Positions 45,801 to 53,118 are shown, counted from the first letter of the stretch. The stretch is 64,000 nt of DNA from an uncultured Campylobacterales bacterium (GCA_947503785.1 CANNFB010000007.1:1-64000); one strand, 5' to 3'. Made by a program: numbers and translations. Notes: a model not told the origin generated them from the letters alone.

Positions 45801-45985
45801 AAAATATTATATTATTTGTAAGAGAGTCAAATCATGATAAAAATAAAAATGTGATTACATATATCTGTTTAGGAAAAGTTTTTTATAAAAGTCACTATGG
45901 TAGTCAACCAATGAGTATTACTTGGGAATTAGAAAATAATATACCTCCATTTTTATGGAATAGTATTGCAAAAATGGCGATTTGA
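42857..45985 (+). CDS. PLD-nuclease/SF2-helicase protein with DUF3427-type C-terminus
   Basis: The 1042-residue protein has an N-terminal phospholipase-D-like nuclease region (about 140-290) with the HxK motif at His223-Lys225 followed by GSSN, then a superfamily 2 helicase with Walker A AATGTGKT (346-353), DEVHH (441-445), LTATPER and the QLGRGLR motif VI, and a long C-terminal region (about 700-1042) resembling DUF3427. The start is TTG at 42857 behind AAAGG. It probably unwinds or translocates on DNA and cleaves it. Helicase-PLD-DUF3427 proteins occur sporadically in bacteria and may be defensive, but this is not proven. It is next to a HipBA pair. Confidence 0.88.
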   Translation: MNNIGIYEQVINSIVSKKLNELNQDEFYFKTSQIEKNEASIILTQYLSKILKLAFDLISGENSIPEQLNLTNKIILLLKDEIEKQNFEDNLLDTNTSILKAILPKINSNINDFDKYINEITPYSGLSQSELFTGSNAGVSLESEIKKEILSSDKIYLLVSFIKWTGIRIFEKELKQFTSSGKKLKIITTSYMGATDLKAIEFLSTLENTEIKISYNTANERLHAKSYLFFRNTGFHTGYIGSSNISKSALTSGLEWNLKVTTAEISHIIKKFAKTFETYWENKEFELFTKSDTLKLKKALQNSSIKDKYSSLAYFEIKPFNYQNEILEELQVQREVHKRYKNLIVAATGTGKTVISAFDYKQFKNKNKSSKLLFIAHRKEILIQARATFQGVLRDNNFGELWVDGIVPDSNEYVFASVQTLKNSIKNLKLSENYYDFIIIDEVHHISANSYRPVLEKFNPMILLGLTATPERMDNENILNDFCDVIAAEIRLPEALNRKLLCPFQYFGISDNIDLKNIKWQNGKYSQSELTNVFNSELRVSDIISKCNEYLTDMYEVRALCFCVTQEHARFMSIKFNEFGLSSDYLISGRNDVRDNIKSRLLKKEINYLFVVDIFNEGVDIPEIDTVLFLRPTESLTVFLQQLGRGLRFAENKECLTVLDFVGNARDEYDFEGKFRNLVGKTTQSIKDEIERDFPHLPLGCSIVLEKKAKDHILNNIKKATTLNRRKLIYKLTNYNNQTTLPLTIDNFIKINHIPLSTIYKKGSFSRLCYEAGINKTFNEENELELVRAVSKKWLLSKSISYFEFIQKLIKNDFNTSSIDNENEKLMLTMLYYDFWQYPQKFNTLEDGIKYIGTNKTLIKELSQIITILIEKINYLELDLILPYFCPLKIHSRYTREQILCAFELNNINRKSSSREGVLNIKEKNTELLFVTLEKTEEKYSPTTMYDDYAISEKLFHWQSQNSTKPTSVKGSSYINQKIENKNIILFVRESNHDKNKNVITYICLGKVFYKSHYGSQPMSITWELENNIPPFLWNSIAKMAI

Positions 45986-46038
45986 TAAAGAACAAAATAT
46001 TAATTTAATTTTTTTGTTTTTTATAATTACTTCTTCCT

Positions 46039-47190
46039 TTATATTTTGTGTTTCCATATCTCTTTTAATTTTTCTAAAAATAGAAGGATCTCTTTATTAT
46101 CAGTTTTATACTTATCTATTTCTTCTTTAGTTTTTTCAATTGCATTTATACACTCACTGATTATTAAATCATATTCTTTATCATTTATCATACAAGAATT
46201 CTTTGCAAAATTTTTATAAGTTTTTTCTTTCCACCAAAGTTTTCCATCTGACATTCTAAGTGCGGGGATATCGTTTTTGATGTAAATTGTTGTTGTGATT
46301 ACGTCATATATTGGAGAAAATCTTGCATCTTCAAAATCTTTATCATATATAATCCCATAGTTTTTAAGATGTCCATCGCCATTTTGTAAAAGATGATTCA
46401 TCACTATTGCTTTGAAAAAATCTTTTAGTGTTTTCTTTCTATTTTGTATTGGGATTATTTCTTTTATAACTCTTACTATTTCTTCATAAGAACCATTGTA
46501 TTTATCATCTGTTCCTCTACCTGTTAATACACACATATCTTCAAAACCTAAATAAGTGTTATCTTCTTTTACATCAAATCTTTTCATTATAAACATTGAT
46601 AAATCATCTGAAAGATAAAAATCTTCCGTTTCTAATCCTGCGTTTTTAATAGCTCTCATACAAAAGTATTCATTTAAGGCTAACTGTGAATATTCACTTG
46701 TCCATGATTTTACTATGTAGTGTTCAAAATTCATGGATGTTTTGTTTTGTGCTGTAAGTAGTAGTTTTGGTTGTACTCCTGAAACACCTGATGTTATTGC
46801 AAACTTTTTTAGTAATTCATCAAATAAGTTTTCAGTTTTACTATTTAAAATTTCATCTAGTTTTAGTTGTTCAGCATCTTCTAGTATTTCTTTATATTTT
46901 ACTCTACCTAAAACATAAGGACCTATAAGTTCTAAGAAACCTATATCATCCATTTTTTTGATTTTTGAAAAGTGATTTTTGATTACTTCTTTTAATGCAC
47001 CTTCTGGAAGGTTCATCTGAAAAATAGGGTGAAGTTTTTTAGAAGTCCAAGAGTTTGAACGAATTGGCATAGTAAGAGATACTATATTTTTTGTATTTTC
47101 ATTGTAGTTAAACACATAAATATCATTCTCTTTATAAAGATTACCCGCAAGTTTTTTATTTGTAAATACTTTTAGTTTATTATTCTTCAT
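46039..47190 (-). CDS. hipA: HipA-family serine/threonine kinase toxin
   Basis: The 383-residue protein has HipA kinase motifs: the glycine-rich GVSGVQPK (135-142), Lys161 in IVKSW, the catalytic loop LLQNGDGHLKN (Asp272, Asn277) and the metal-binding Asp296 in IYDVITT. HipA of E. coli phosphorylates glutamyl-tRNA synthetase and causes persistence; shorter HipA-like proteins have other targets. It overlaps the upstream antitoxin gene by 11 bases. All key residues are present, so it should be active. Confidence 0.93.
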   Translation of the reverse strand: MKNNKLKVFTNKKLAGNLYKENDIYVFNYNENTKNIVSLTMPIRSNSWTSKKLHPIFQMNLPEGALKEVIKNHFSKIKKMDDIGFLELIGPYVLGRVKYKEILEDAEQLKLDEILNSKTENLFDELLKKFAITSGVSGVQPKLLLTAQNKTSMNFEHYIVKSWTSEYSQLALNEYFCMRAIKNAGLETEDFYLSDDLSMFIMKRFDVKEDNTYLGFEDMCVLTGRGTDDKYNGSYEEIVRVIKEIIPIQNRKKTLKDFFKAIVMNHLLQNGDGHLKNYGIIYDKDFEDARFSPIYDVITTTIYIKNDIPALRMSDGKLWWKEKTYKNFAKNSCMINDKEYDLIISECINAIEKTKEEIDKYKTDNKEILLFLEKLKEIWKHKI

Positions 47191-47434
47191 TTTTTAACTC
47201 CTCTTGGAGTTCTTCTAGTGTTCTTGGACGATTTTTTAATCGTATACTAAGCTCATAACCTAACAAATCAAGAATAGTTTCTACTTTTTTAATTCCAACT
47301 TCATCATTAAAACCATTTTCCATTTTAGAAATAGTTTTTTTAGTGATGTTAGAATATTCTTCTAATTGTTCTTGTGTTAAGTTTTTTTCTTTTCTTAACT
47401 CTTTTAGTTTATAGCCTAAGTCTTCTATTTTCAA
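47180..47434 (-). CDS. hipB: HipB-family antitoxin/repressor
   Basis: The 84-residue protein is an Xre-type helix-turn-helix regulator (LGYKLKELRKEKNLTQEQLE followed by TKKTISKMENGF), with a short acidic C-terminal tail. It would bind the HipA kinase to neutralise it and repress the operon. Two AAGTAT/ATACTT palindromes lie within 70 bases upstream of its start. The next gene, hipA, overlaps it by 11 bases, the usual order. Confidence 0.92.
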   Translation of the reverse strand: MKIEDLGYKLKELRKEKNLTQEQLEEYSNITKKTISKMENGFNDEVGIKKVETILDLLGYELSIRLKNRPRTLEELQEELKNEE

Positions 47435-47451
47435 AAAATATCCTTTTTTAG

Positions 47452-47463
47452 GAAGTATACTTC
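47452..47463. promoter_or_regulatory. HipB operator, copy 1
   Basis: GAAGTATACTTC is a perfect 12-bp palindrome 18 bases upstream of the hipB start. Confidence 0.68.
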
Positions 47464-47489
47464 TTATTATAAGTTTTTTGTACTTAAAT

Positions 47490-47503
47490 AAGTATTATAC
47501 TTC
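47490..47503. promoter_or_regulatory. HipB operator, copy 2
   Basis: AAGTATTATACTTC repeats the arms AAGTAT/ATACTT around a single T. Centre spacing from copy 1 is about 39 bases, and the repeat is shared by no other intergenic region here. Confidence 0.65.
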
Positions 47504-47519
47504 TCTTTTAAAAGGTGTA

Positions 47520-48605
47520 TTATTTCTCTTTCTTATGAGCTAATACCCATAATTCAACTTTTTCATTTGCTCTTTCATCTGTTCTTTTTGTTCTTCTTGA
47601 TGATGCTCTTACATCTCGTCTTAGGTGTAGGTCTTTTCTAAATCGATTATTGTTTCTTAACTCTTCAATTATTGGATGTGTACTTTCTTCATCTACTACT
47701 TCTGAAAGGTTTGAGAAGATTAGTACTATTTTTCCATCAGGTTTTAGGTGTTGTTTTGCTTGCTCGAAGAATCTTGGGAAAAGTTCTTCTTCATAATACA
47801 TAGCTTTATCAATTCCTTCTTCTAGTTTATGTTTAGCTTTTAACCATGGAGGATTAAAAACAATAACATCAGCTTTAATATCACAGTTTTCAAATAAATC
47901 ACCATGATTTAAAGTTATCTTATCATCAAATCCTAAGCCTTTACTTTCTTTTGCAACTCCAATTATAGAGTTTTTATTTGTATCTGTTGCAAAAATATTT
48001 TCAAAATCATTTTGGATTAATTGAAATGATAAAATACCACTTCCTACACCAATTTCAATAGCATTTTCTTTTGAACCATCGTATTTTTTTAACCATTTAT
48101 CAAATAGTTTAAGATGGTCAAATCTTGTAGGGAAATATGTACCATAATAAGGAAAAATTGTTAAATCTAAAGTTTTAATTTCAATTCCTTTTTTATACCA
48201 TTGCCAAGAGCTATTCATTCCTTGAATTTCAGGAAAAGATATGTAAAACTCACTTACTTCAGGATATAAAATTTCTAACCAACCAACATGAGGAGCTTTC
48301 TTAACTGTTATTTTATTATCAATTACTTTTAGTAATAATCTATGCGAAGCTTCTCTAAAAGCAGAACGATATTCTCTTTGACCTTTAAAACTTTTGTCTG
48401 TGTGTACTGCTGAAAGATTCTTTTTAAGTTCGGCTAAAACTTGTAAACCATTAGAAAAGTACTCTTCAACTATTACATATTTTCCAGCAATCATATCTTT
48501 TACTGTAGCTTCTGTATCCATCTTACGATAGAAGCCAATTGCTTCAATTTCTGTAGTTATGATGTTTGGTCTGTCTGGTTTTAGTAATTGTATATTGTTA
48601 TCCAT
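47520..48605 (-). CDS. Class I SAM-dependent methyltransferase (NPPW type)
   Basis: The 361-residue protein has an N-terminal domain of unknown type (about 1-165) and a Rossmann methyltransferase domain (about 180-340): the SAM site AIEIGVGSGILSFQL, the acidic FATDTNKN and the catalytic VFNPPWLKAKH. NPPW/NPPY marks enzymes that methylate amide or exocyclic nitrogens of RNA, DNA or protein. The C-terminus is Arg-rich (RRDVRASSRRTKRTDER), which would suit a nucleic acid substrate. It is a single gene with no restriction enzyme near, so a housekeeping role, such as rRNA or protein modification, is more likely than restriction. Confidence 0.85.
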   Translation of the reverse strand: MDNNIQLLKPDRPNIITTEIEAIGFYRKMDTEATVKDMIAGKYVIVEEYFSNGLQVLAELKKNLSAVHTDKSFKGQREYRSAFREASHRLLLKVIDNKITVKKAPHVGWLEILYPEVSEFYISFPEIQGMNSSWQWYKKGIEIKTLDLTIFPYYGTYFPTRFDHLKLFDKWLKKYDGSKENAIEIGVGSGILSFQLIQNDFENIFATDTNKNSIIGVAKESKGLGFDDKITLNHGDLFENCDIKADVIVFNPPWLKAKHKLEEGIDKAMYYEEELFPRFFEQAKQHLKPDGKIVLIFSNLSEVVDEESTHPIIEELRNNNRFRKDLHLRRDVRASSRRTKRTDERANEKVELWVLAHKKEK

Positions 48606-48770
48606 GTAGTTAATTCCTATGTTCTGTTTTCTTTTGACATAATAGCTGATTTTTTATAATACTTGGAAATTAAATTTTCATACTTTTTATTATAATATTA
48701 ATAGTAATTATTATAATTGATTAAGTTTTTATTTGTTATTATTTCATTCTTAAATTAAAGGACTAAATAT

Positions 48771-49289
48771 ATGAAGATAAGAAAGATTAATACAAAGTTA
48801 CATTATTGGGGATCTGCTTTAATAATTATTCCTTTTTCAATTGTTTTACTAAGTGGCATATTATTACAAGTAAAAAAAGAATTTACATGGATACAACCTA
48901 AAACAGTAAAAACTAAATATAGAGAATTAACATTAAGCTTTGATAAAATTCTTGAAGCAGCAATTAGTGTAGAGAATGTTGGTGTAAAATCATGGAAAGA
49001 CGTGAAATTATTAGATGTCAGACCAGGAAAAGGTATAACTAAAATTAGAACAAAAGATAATTGGGAAATTCAAATTGATAATAAAACAGCTGAGGTATTA
49101 GCAGTTAATTTTAGGCGATCTGATATTATTGAATCTATACATGATGGTTCATGGTTTCATGAAAAAGCTAAACTTTGGCTATTCCTTCCAGCTGCAATTA
49201 TTATGTTAATGATGTCAATTACGGGAATATATTTATTCTTTAAAAATTTACCTTCAAAACTTAGAAAAAAAAGAAATATAAATAGCTAA
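48771..49289 (+). CDS. PepSY-associated membrane protein
   Basis: The 172-residue protein has a transmembrane helix near the N-terminus (about 13-34, HYWGSALIIIPFSIVLLSGI), a periplasmic PepSY-like domain (LSFDKILEAAISVENVGVKS; WEIQIDNKTAEVLAVNF) and a second helix near 140-160 (FLPAAIIMLMMSITGIYLFF). The HYW and GIYLFF features are those of the PepSY-associated TM helix family, which includes iron-regulated and flavin-linked proteins. The precise role is not known. It is a single gene. Confidence 0.85.
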   Translation: MKIRKINTKLHYWGSALIIIPFSIVLLSGILLQVKKEFTWIQPKTVKTKYRELTLSFDKILEAAISVENVGVKSWKDVKLLDVRPGKGITKIRTKDNWEIQIDNKTAEVLAVNFRRSDIIESIHDGSWFHEKAKLWLFLPAAIIMLMMSITGIYLFFKNLPSKLRKKRNINS

Positions 49290-49324
49290 AATCAAAGATT
49301 AACTCTTTTAAATCATAACTTGAC

Positions 49325-49330
49325 TATAAT
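49325..49330 (+). promoter_or_regulatory. -10 box of truD
   Basis: TTGACTATAAT lies about 30 bases before the truD ATG, with TATAAT as the -10. Confidence 0.5.
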
Positions 49331-49359
49331 TGCAAAAAATAAATACAAAGATATAACTT

Positions 49360-50361
49360 ATGATTAAAAGAGAGTTTTTACAAAAGCACGAAAAATTAGA
49401 TTTTAAATTCTATCAAAATGTTGATGATTTTATTGTTGAAGAAGTTCCCATTAAATTTAAAGGTCGTGGTAATTTTATAATTGCAAAGATTAAAAAAACT
49501 AGATTAGGAACTTGGGATTTATTAGAAAGTTTAGCAAAGGGCTTACGAATTTATGAAAATGAATTAGGCTATGCAGGACTTAAAGATAAAAATGCAACAA
49601 CAACTCAATATATATCAATTCCAAAAAAGTATTCAAAAGATTTAAAGCAATTTAGACATAATAAAATTAAAATTTTAGAAACTACACTTCATGGAACAAA
49701 ACTAAATATTGGAGATTTAATTGGAAACTCTTTTGAAATAAATCTTCATGAAGTTAAAGCACAAGATGTTGGAAAAATTGAAAAACTTCTAAAGCAAATT
49801 TCTACTGTTGGTATGCCAAATTATTTTGGTTATCAAAGATTCGGTCGTGATGGTAAAGAAAACTTAGAGAAAGCTAGAAGATATATTTATGAAGATTATC
49901 AAATCAAAGATAGAAAAATATCTAAGATGTTAGTATCAGCTTATCAAAGTGACTTTTTTAATAAATGGTTAGTTGAGAGATTGAGTTTATGTGAAGATAC
50001 ATTTAAGCCAATGGATGGTGATGTATTTAGAGAGTATAGAAGTGATGAGTTTTTTACACCAAAGAATCTAACACCTGAAATGTTAAATGACTTTAATGAT
50101 AAAAAAATAGTACCTACAGGATTATTACCTGGAAATAAAGCATTTAGAAGTATCAAAGATGCAAGAGAAATTGAAGAAAAGTATGATGATACTTATATTC
50201 AAGAAAAAGGTTATAGAAGAGATGCTGTTGTTTATCCTAAAGATATAAGTGTACAGTATGATAAAAATACCAGTAAGTGTAAAGTTAAATTTACATTGCC
50301 AAAAGGCTCGTATGCTACAGTTCTAATTGAAAATATTGCTAATAGAAACCTAAGAGCTTAG
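49360..50361 (+). CDS. truD: tRNA pseudouridine(13) synthase TruD
   Basis: The 333-residue enzyme converts U13 of tRNA (chiefly tRNA-Glu) to pseudouridine. The TruD catalytic motif GYAGLKDKNATTTQY holds the nucleophile Asp76; FGYQRFGRDG and the C-terminal PKGSYATVLIENI (following the KFTLP strand) are further family marks. Length is near that of E. coli TruD (349). It has its own promoter and ends inside the stem of a bidirectional terminator shared with the thioredoxin gene. Confidence 0.95.
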   Translation: MIKREFLQKHEKLDFKFYQNVDDFIVEEVPIKFKGRGNFIIAKIKKTRLGTWDLLESLAKGLRIYENELGYAGLKDKNATTTQYISIPKKYSKDLKQFRHNKIKILETTLHGTKLNIGDLIGNSFEINLHEVKAQDVGKIEKLLKQISTVGMPNYFGYQRFGRDGKENLEKARRYIYEDYQIKDRKISKMLVSAYQSDFFNKWLVERLSLCEDTFKPMDGDVFREYRSDEFFTPKNLTPEMLNDFNDKKIVPTGLLPGNKAFRSIKDAREIEEKYDDTYIQEKGYRRDAVVYPKDISVQYDKNTSKCKVKFTLPKGSYATVLIENIANRNLRA

Positions 50362-50370
50362 GTTTCTATT
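50341..50370. terminator. Bidirectional terminator between truD and thioredoxin gene
   Basis: A perfect 14-bp inverted repeat (AATAGAAACCTAAG, 2-base centre) contains the stop codons of both convergent genes. Confidence 0.8.
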
Positions 50371-50743
50371 TAGTAGAAGTGTTTGTAAAATATTCTTTTT
50401 CATATTTTTTTAGTTGTTCAACACTTCGAACTCCTAGTTGTTTACCAACAATTTGTCCATTTTCTAGATAAATTAAAGTAGGAACACCTTTAATTTGAAA
50501 TTGTGCTGCAAGAAGTTCTTGTTCTTGAATATCTAGTTTATAAATTTCTACGTTATCTTGTTTGCTTGTATTATATTTTGTCAAGTTTTTACCTAAAACC
50601 TTACAAGACCCTCACCAAGTAGCATAAAAATCAATAATTACATTTTTGTTTTTAATTTTATCTTCAATATTTTCAAGAGTTAAATGTTCAAATGCAAATA
50701 ACGATGAAAAACTTAAAAAGAAAATTACAAGTAATTTTTTCAT
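50366..50743 (-). CDS. Secreted thioredoxin-fold selenoprotein (UGSC motif, UGA read as selenocysteine)
   Basis: The minus-strand frame from ATG 50743-50741 (behind AAGGAT) encodes a signal peptide (MKKLLVIFFLSFSSLFA) and a thioredoxin fold: IIDFYATW, then TGA at 50614-50612 (codon 44), then GSCKVLGKNL, and later KGVPTLIYLENGQIVG with the cis-proline. The UGA stands exactly where the first Cys of WCxxC belongs. An 11-bp hairpin with a GG-containing loop starts 6 bases after it. Read through, the product is 125 residues, a normal periplasmic thioredoxin length. It would be a thiol/disulfide reductase with selenocysteine in the active site. A nonsense mutation is possible but the hairpin argues against it. 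Confidence 0.85.
50579..50605 (-). promoter_or_regulatory. Bacterial SECIS-like hairpin
   Basis: On the minus strand TGTAAG-GTTTT pairs with AAAAC-TTGACA (one A-G mismatch, one G-T pair) around the 5-base loop AGGTA. The stem begins 6 bases, and the loop GG 18 bases, after the UGA at 50612. Bacterial SECIS elements bound by SelB have this distance and a guanine-containing apical loop. Confidence 0.75.
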
Positions 50744-50905
50744 TTTATTAATCCTTTATAAATTTTAGAAAGTATAGTTTTTCTATGTGTAGTCTTTGTT
50801 AAGAAAAGATAAACAATTTAAATAAGACAAATTTTATCTTATTTTATAAATAGTTTTGATATCTTATTTTTTACAAATTATATATTTTATTAAAAGAGAA
50901 AAATT

Positions 50906-52360
50906 ATGAAATTAAATGACTTAAAAGTTGATATGGATTATTTCCATATAGATGAAAAATTATATCAAAAACTAAACCCAACACCTTTGAAAAATCCAAA
51001 ATTAGTATCTTTCAATAAAAAAGCCTGTGATTTAATAGATTTAGATTATGGTGAATGTGAAACACAAGAATTTTTAGATCTTTTAAATGGTGTTAAAACT
51101 TTAGAAAATTCACAAAGCTATTCTATGGTTTATGCAGGTCATCAGTTTGGATATTTTGTTCCACAATTAGGTGATGGACGTGCTATAAACTTAGGAAAGG
51201 TAAAGTCATGGCATTTACAAACAAAAGGCTCAGGACTTACTAAATACTCAAGACAAGGGGATGGAAGGGCAGTGCTTCGTTCTTCCATTAGAGAATATAT
51301 TATGAGTGAAGCTATGCATGCTTTAGATATTCCAAGTACAAGAGCTCTAGCTATTATTGACTCAGATACCTTTGCTCATAGAGAATGGGAAAAAGAGTCT
51401 TGTTCTGTTGTGATGAGAATGTCACCTTCTTGGGTAAGAATAGGTACTTTCGAGTTTTTTGCAAATACAGAGAACTCAAAAGAAAATACAACAAAACTTG
51501 CAGATTATGTAATAGAACAAAATTATGCACATTTAAAAGATGAAAAAAACAAGTATGAAAAAATGTTTTATTCTTTAGTTGATAAAACAGCTTCAATGCT
51601 CGCACGTTGGCAAGTATATGGATTTATGCATGGTGTTATGAATACTGATAACTTCTCAATGGCAGGTGTTACTATTGATTATGGTCCCTTTGCTTTTATG
51701 GATTATTTTGACAAAAACTGTATTTGTAATCATACAGATGGGGAAGGGCGATATTCGTATAATAATCAGCCATACGTAGCTAGATGGAATTTGAGTGTAT
51801 TAGCTAATGCCTTAAGAGAAATATGTGATGAAGATAAACTTCTTGAATATTTGAAAACATTTCTTCCTCAGCATGAAAATGTATACTTAGAACTAATAAA
51901 TCAAAGACTTGGACTGCTTGCGAATAAAAGTGGAAATAGAAATCTTGATTTAATCTTAGAACTTTTAGGAGCATTAGAAACTTCTAAAATGGATTACAAT
52001 GTATTCTTTCACAGATTAACATCTTTAAAATCTTTTAATGATTTATCTTCAATTACTAACTTTTGTGTATTTAGAGAGCCTTTAGAAAAATGGTTTGATT
52101 CATATAGAAAAGTTTGTGAAAAAGAAGAAAGTAGTTTTGAGCAAAGACATGAAATAATGAAAATAGTAAACCCTAAATATATAATCAAAAACTATATGCT
52201 TCAAGAAGCAATTGAGTTAGCTCATACGGGAGATTATTCACTAGTAAATGATTTATTTGAAATTGCACAAAATCCGTTTGATGAACATAAAAAATATGAT
52301 AGATACTCAAATCCTACACCAATGGAATTTGCAAATATAAAACTTTCTTGTTCTTCTTAA
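50906..52360 (+). CDS. selO: Protein adenylyltransferase SelO (YdiU family)
   Basis: The 484-residue pseudokinase-like enzyme transfers AMP from ATP to proteins. Family marks include VYAGHQFGYFVPQLGDGRAI near residue 75, LQTKGSGLTKYSRQGDGRAV, the catalytic NTDNFSMAGVTIDYGPFAF and FDKNCICNHTDGEGRYSY. The protein ends in LSCSS; in animal SelO the corresponding residue is selenocysteine, and here it is the cysteine coded by TGT. Its neighbour in the opposite direction is the selenocysteine thioredoxin gene, with 162 bases between; shared regulation is not evident. Confidence 0.96.
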   Translation: MKLNDLKVDMDYFHIDEKLYQKLNPTPLKNPKLVSFNKKACDLIDLDYGECETQEFLDLLNGVKTLENSQSYSMVYAGHQFGYFVPQLGDGRAINLGKVKSWHLQTKGSGLTKYSRQGDGRAVLRSSIREYIMSEAMHALDIPSTRALAIIDSDTFAHREWEKESCSVVMRMSPSWVRIGTFEFFANTENSKENTTKLADYVIEQNYAHLKDEKNKYEKMFYSLVDKTASMLARWQVYGFMHGVMNTDNFSMAGVTIDYGPFAFMDYFDKNCICNHTDGEGRYSYNNQPYVARWNLSVLANALREICDEDKLLEYLKTFLPQHENVYLELINQRLGLLANKSGNRNLDLILELLGALETSKMDYNVFFHRLTSLKSFNDLSSITNFCVFREPLEKWFDSYRKVCEKEESSFEQRHEIMKIVNPKYIIKNYMLQEAIELAHTGDYSLVNDLFEIAQNPFDEHKKYDRYSNPTPMEFANIKLSCSS

Positions 52361-52363
52361 TCT

Positions 52364-52395
52364 AAGAGGAATAAGTCTGTGGAGCTATTCCTCTT
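52364..52395. terminator. Terminator between selO and yceI
   Basis: A 10-bp perfect inverted repeat (AAGAGGAATA with a 12-base loop) lies between the selO stop and the yceI stop on the other strand. Confidence 0.68.
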
Positions 52396-52413
52396 GATTG
52401 ATTATTTTATGGA

Positions 52414-52962
52414 CTACTTATATGGAATAGTAAATTCTATATTTACATCAGAAAATGATTTATTTCCATGAAAACTTGCGCATTTTTTAGCAAAAGCCAT
52501 AAATGAATTTTTCATACCAAAATCTAAGATTTCAATACTTCCCTTTGCTACAATCTTTGAATCTTCTATATCGTAAGACATTGAAACTTCTTTTGAAACT
52601 TCATTCATAGTTACATTTAAAACCATTTTTTTATTTTCAACATCAATACTTTTAATACTTCCTTTTATTACCTCAGAAGTTGCTAATGAAAATAGTGTGC
52701 TAGTAATATTTTTATCTCTAAATGGATTTTTAGAATCAAAAGAAGCGGTCTTGATTTCTACTTTTGCACTTGTTAAGAATTTTGATAAATCATCATTCTT
52801 TTCAATACTTAAGTTGATGTCTTTAAATGTTCCAGAAACAGGAGCTTTCTTTTCAGTTTTAAATCCAGTCCATTTAACACCTAAGTCACCATTTACCTCA
52901 TACGCATTTAAATTTATACCTAATGCTAATGCTAAAATTGAGCTTAATAATATCTTTTTCAT
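52414..52962 (-). CDS. YceI-family periplasmic protein
   Basis: The 182-residue product has a signal peptide (MKKILLSSILALALGINLNA) and a YceI-like lipocalin barrel (YEVNGDLGVKWTGFKTEKKA at the start; VEIKTASFDSKNPFRDKNIT). Related proteins bind isoprenoid quinone-like lipids. The ATG at 52962 was chosen over TTG at 52968 because AAAGGA then has normal spacing. The gene is divergent from the second TetR-led RND operon, and one palindromic operator lies between, so it may be controlled by the same regulator. Confidence 0.92.
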   Translation of the reverse strand: MKKILLSSILALALGINLNAYEVNGDLGVKWTGFKTEKKAPVSGTFKDINLSIEKNDDLSKFLTSAKVEIKTASFDSKNPFRDKNITSTLFSLATSEVIKGSIKSIDVENKKMVLNVTMNEVSKEVSMSYDIEDSKIVAKGSIEILDFGMKNSFMAFAKKCASFHGNKSFSDVNIEFTIPYK

Positions 52963-53027
52963 TTCCAATCCTTTTTGTTGTTTATATAAATGTACATGAA
53001 TATTATTTAATTGTTACTTATTTCTAC

Positions 53028-53042
53028 TTGACCAGTGGTCAA
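53028..53042. promoter_or_regulatory. TetR operator 1, shared by yceI and RND operon
   Basis: TTGACCAGTGGTCAA is a perfect 15-bp palindrome with central G, lying between the divergent yceI and tetR genes near the -35 regions of both. Confidence 0.75.
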
Positions 53043-53070
53043 TTTAAAATTATATTAAGAGTTTTGAAGC

Positions 53071-53076
53071 TATAAT
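53071..53076 (+). promoter_or_regulatory. -10 box of second RND operon
   Basis: TATAAT (in GCTATAATTTT) lies 43 bases before the TTG start of tetR and just before the second operator. Confidence 0.5.
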
Positions 53077-53082
53077 TTTAAA

Positions 53083-53095
53083 TGACCAATAGTCA
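53083..53095 (+). promoter_or_regulatory. TetR operator 2
   Basis: TGACCAATAGTCA repeats the TGACC/GGTCA arms of operator 1 with one mismatch. It sits at the expected transcription start of the tetR operon. Confidence 0.68.
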
Positions 53096-53118
53096 GTTAA
53101 AATAAAAAAGGAAATTTT

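Noticed and set aside
47520-48605. DNA modification methylase of a restriction system
   Set aside because: NPPW methyltransferases have many substrates and no endonuclease or specificity gene is next to it.
50366-50584. Stand-alone 72-residue thioredoxin fragment starting at TTG
   Set aside because: The frame continues upstream through a single TGA to a good ATG with signal peptide; the fragment alone lacks half of the thioredoxin fold.
50612-50614. Simple nonsense mutation or sequencing error in thioredoxin
   Set aside because: Cannot be excluded, but the exact Cys position and the well-placed hairpin favour recoding; kept as the alternative explanation.
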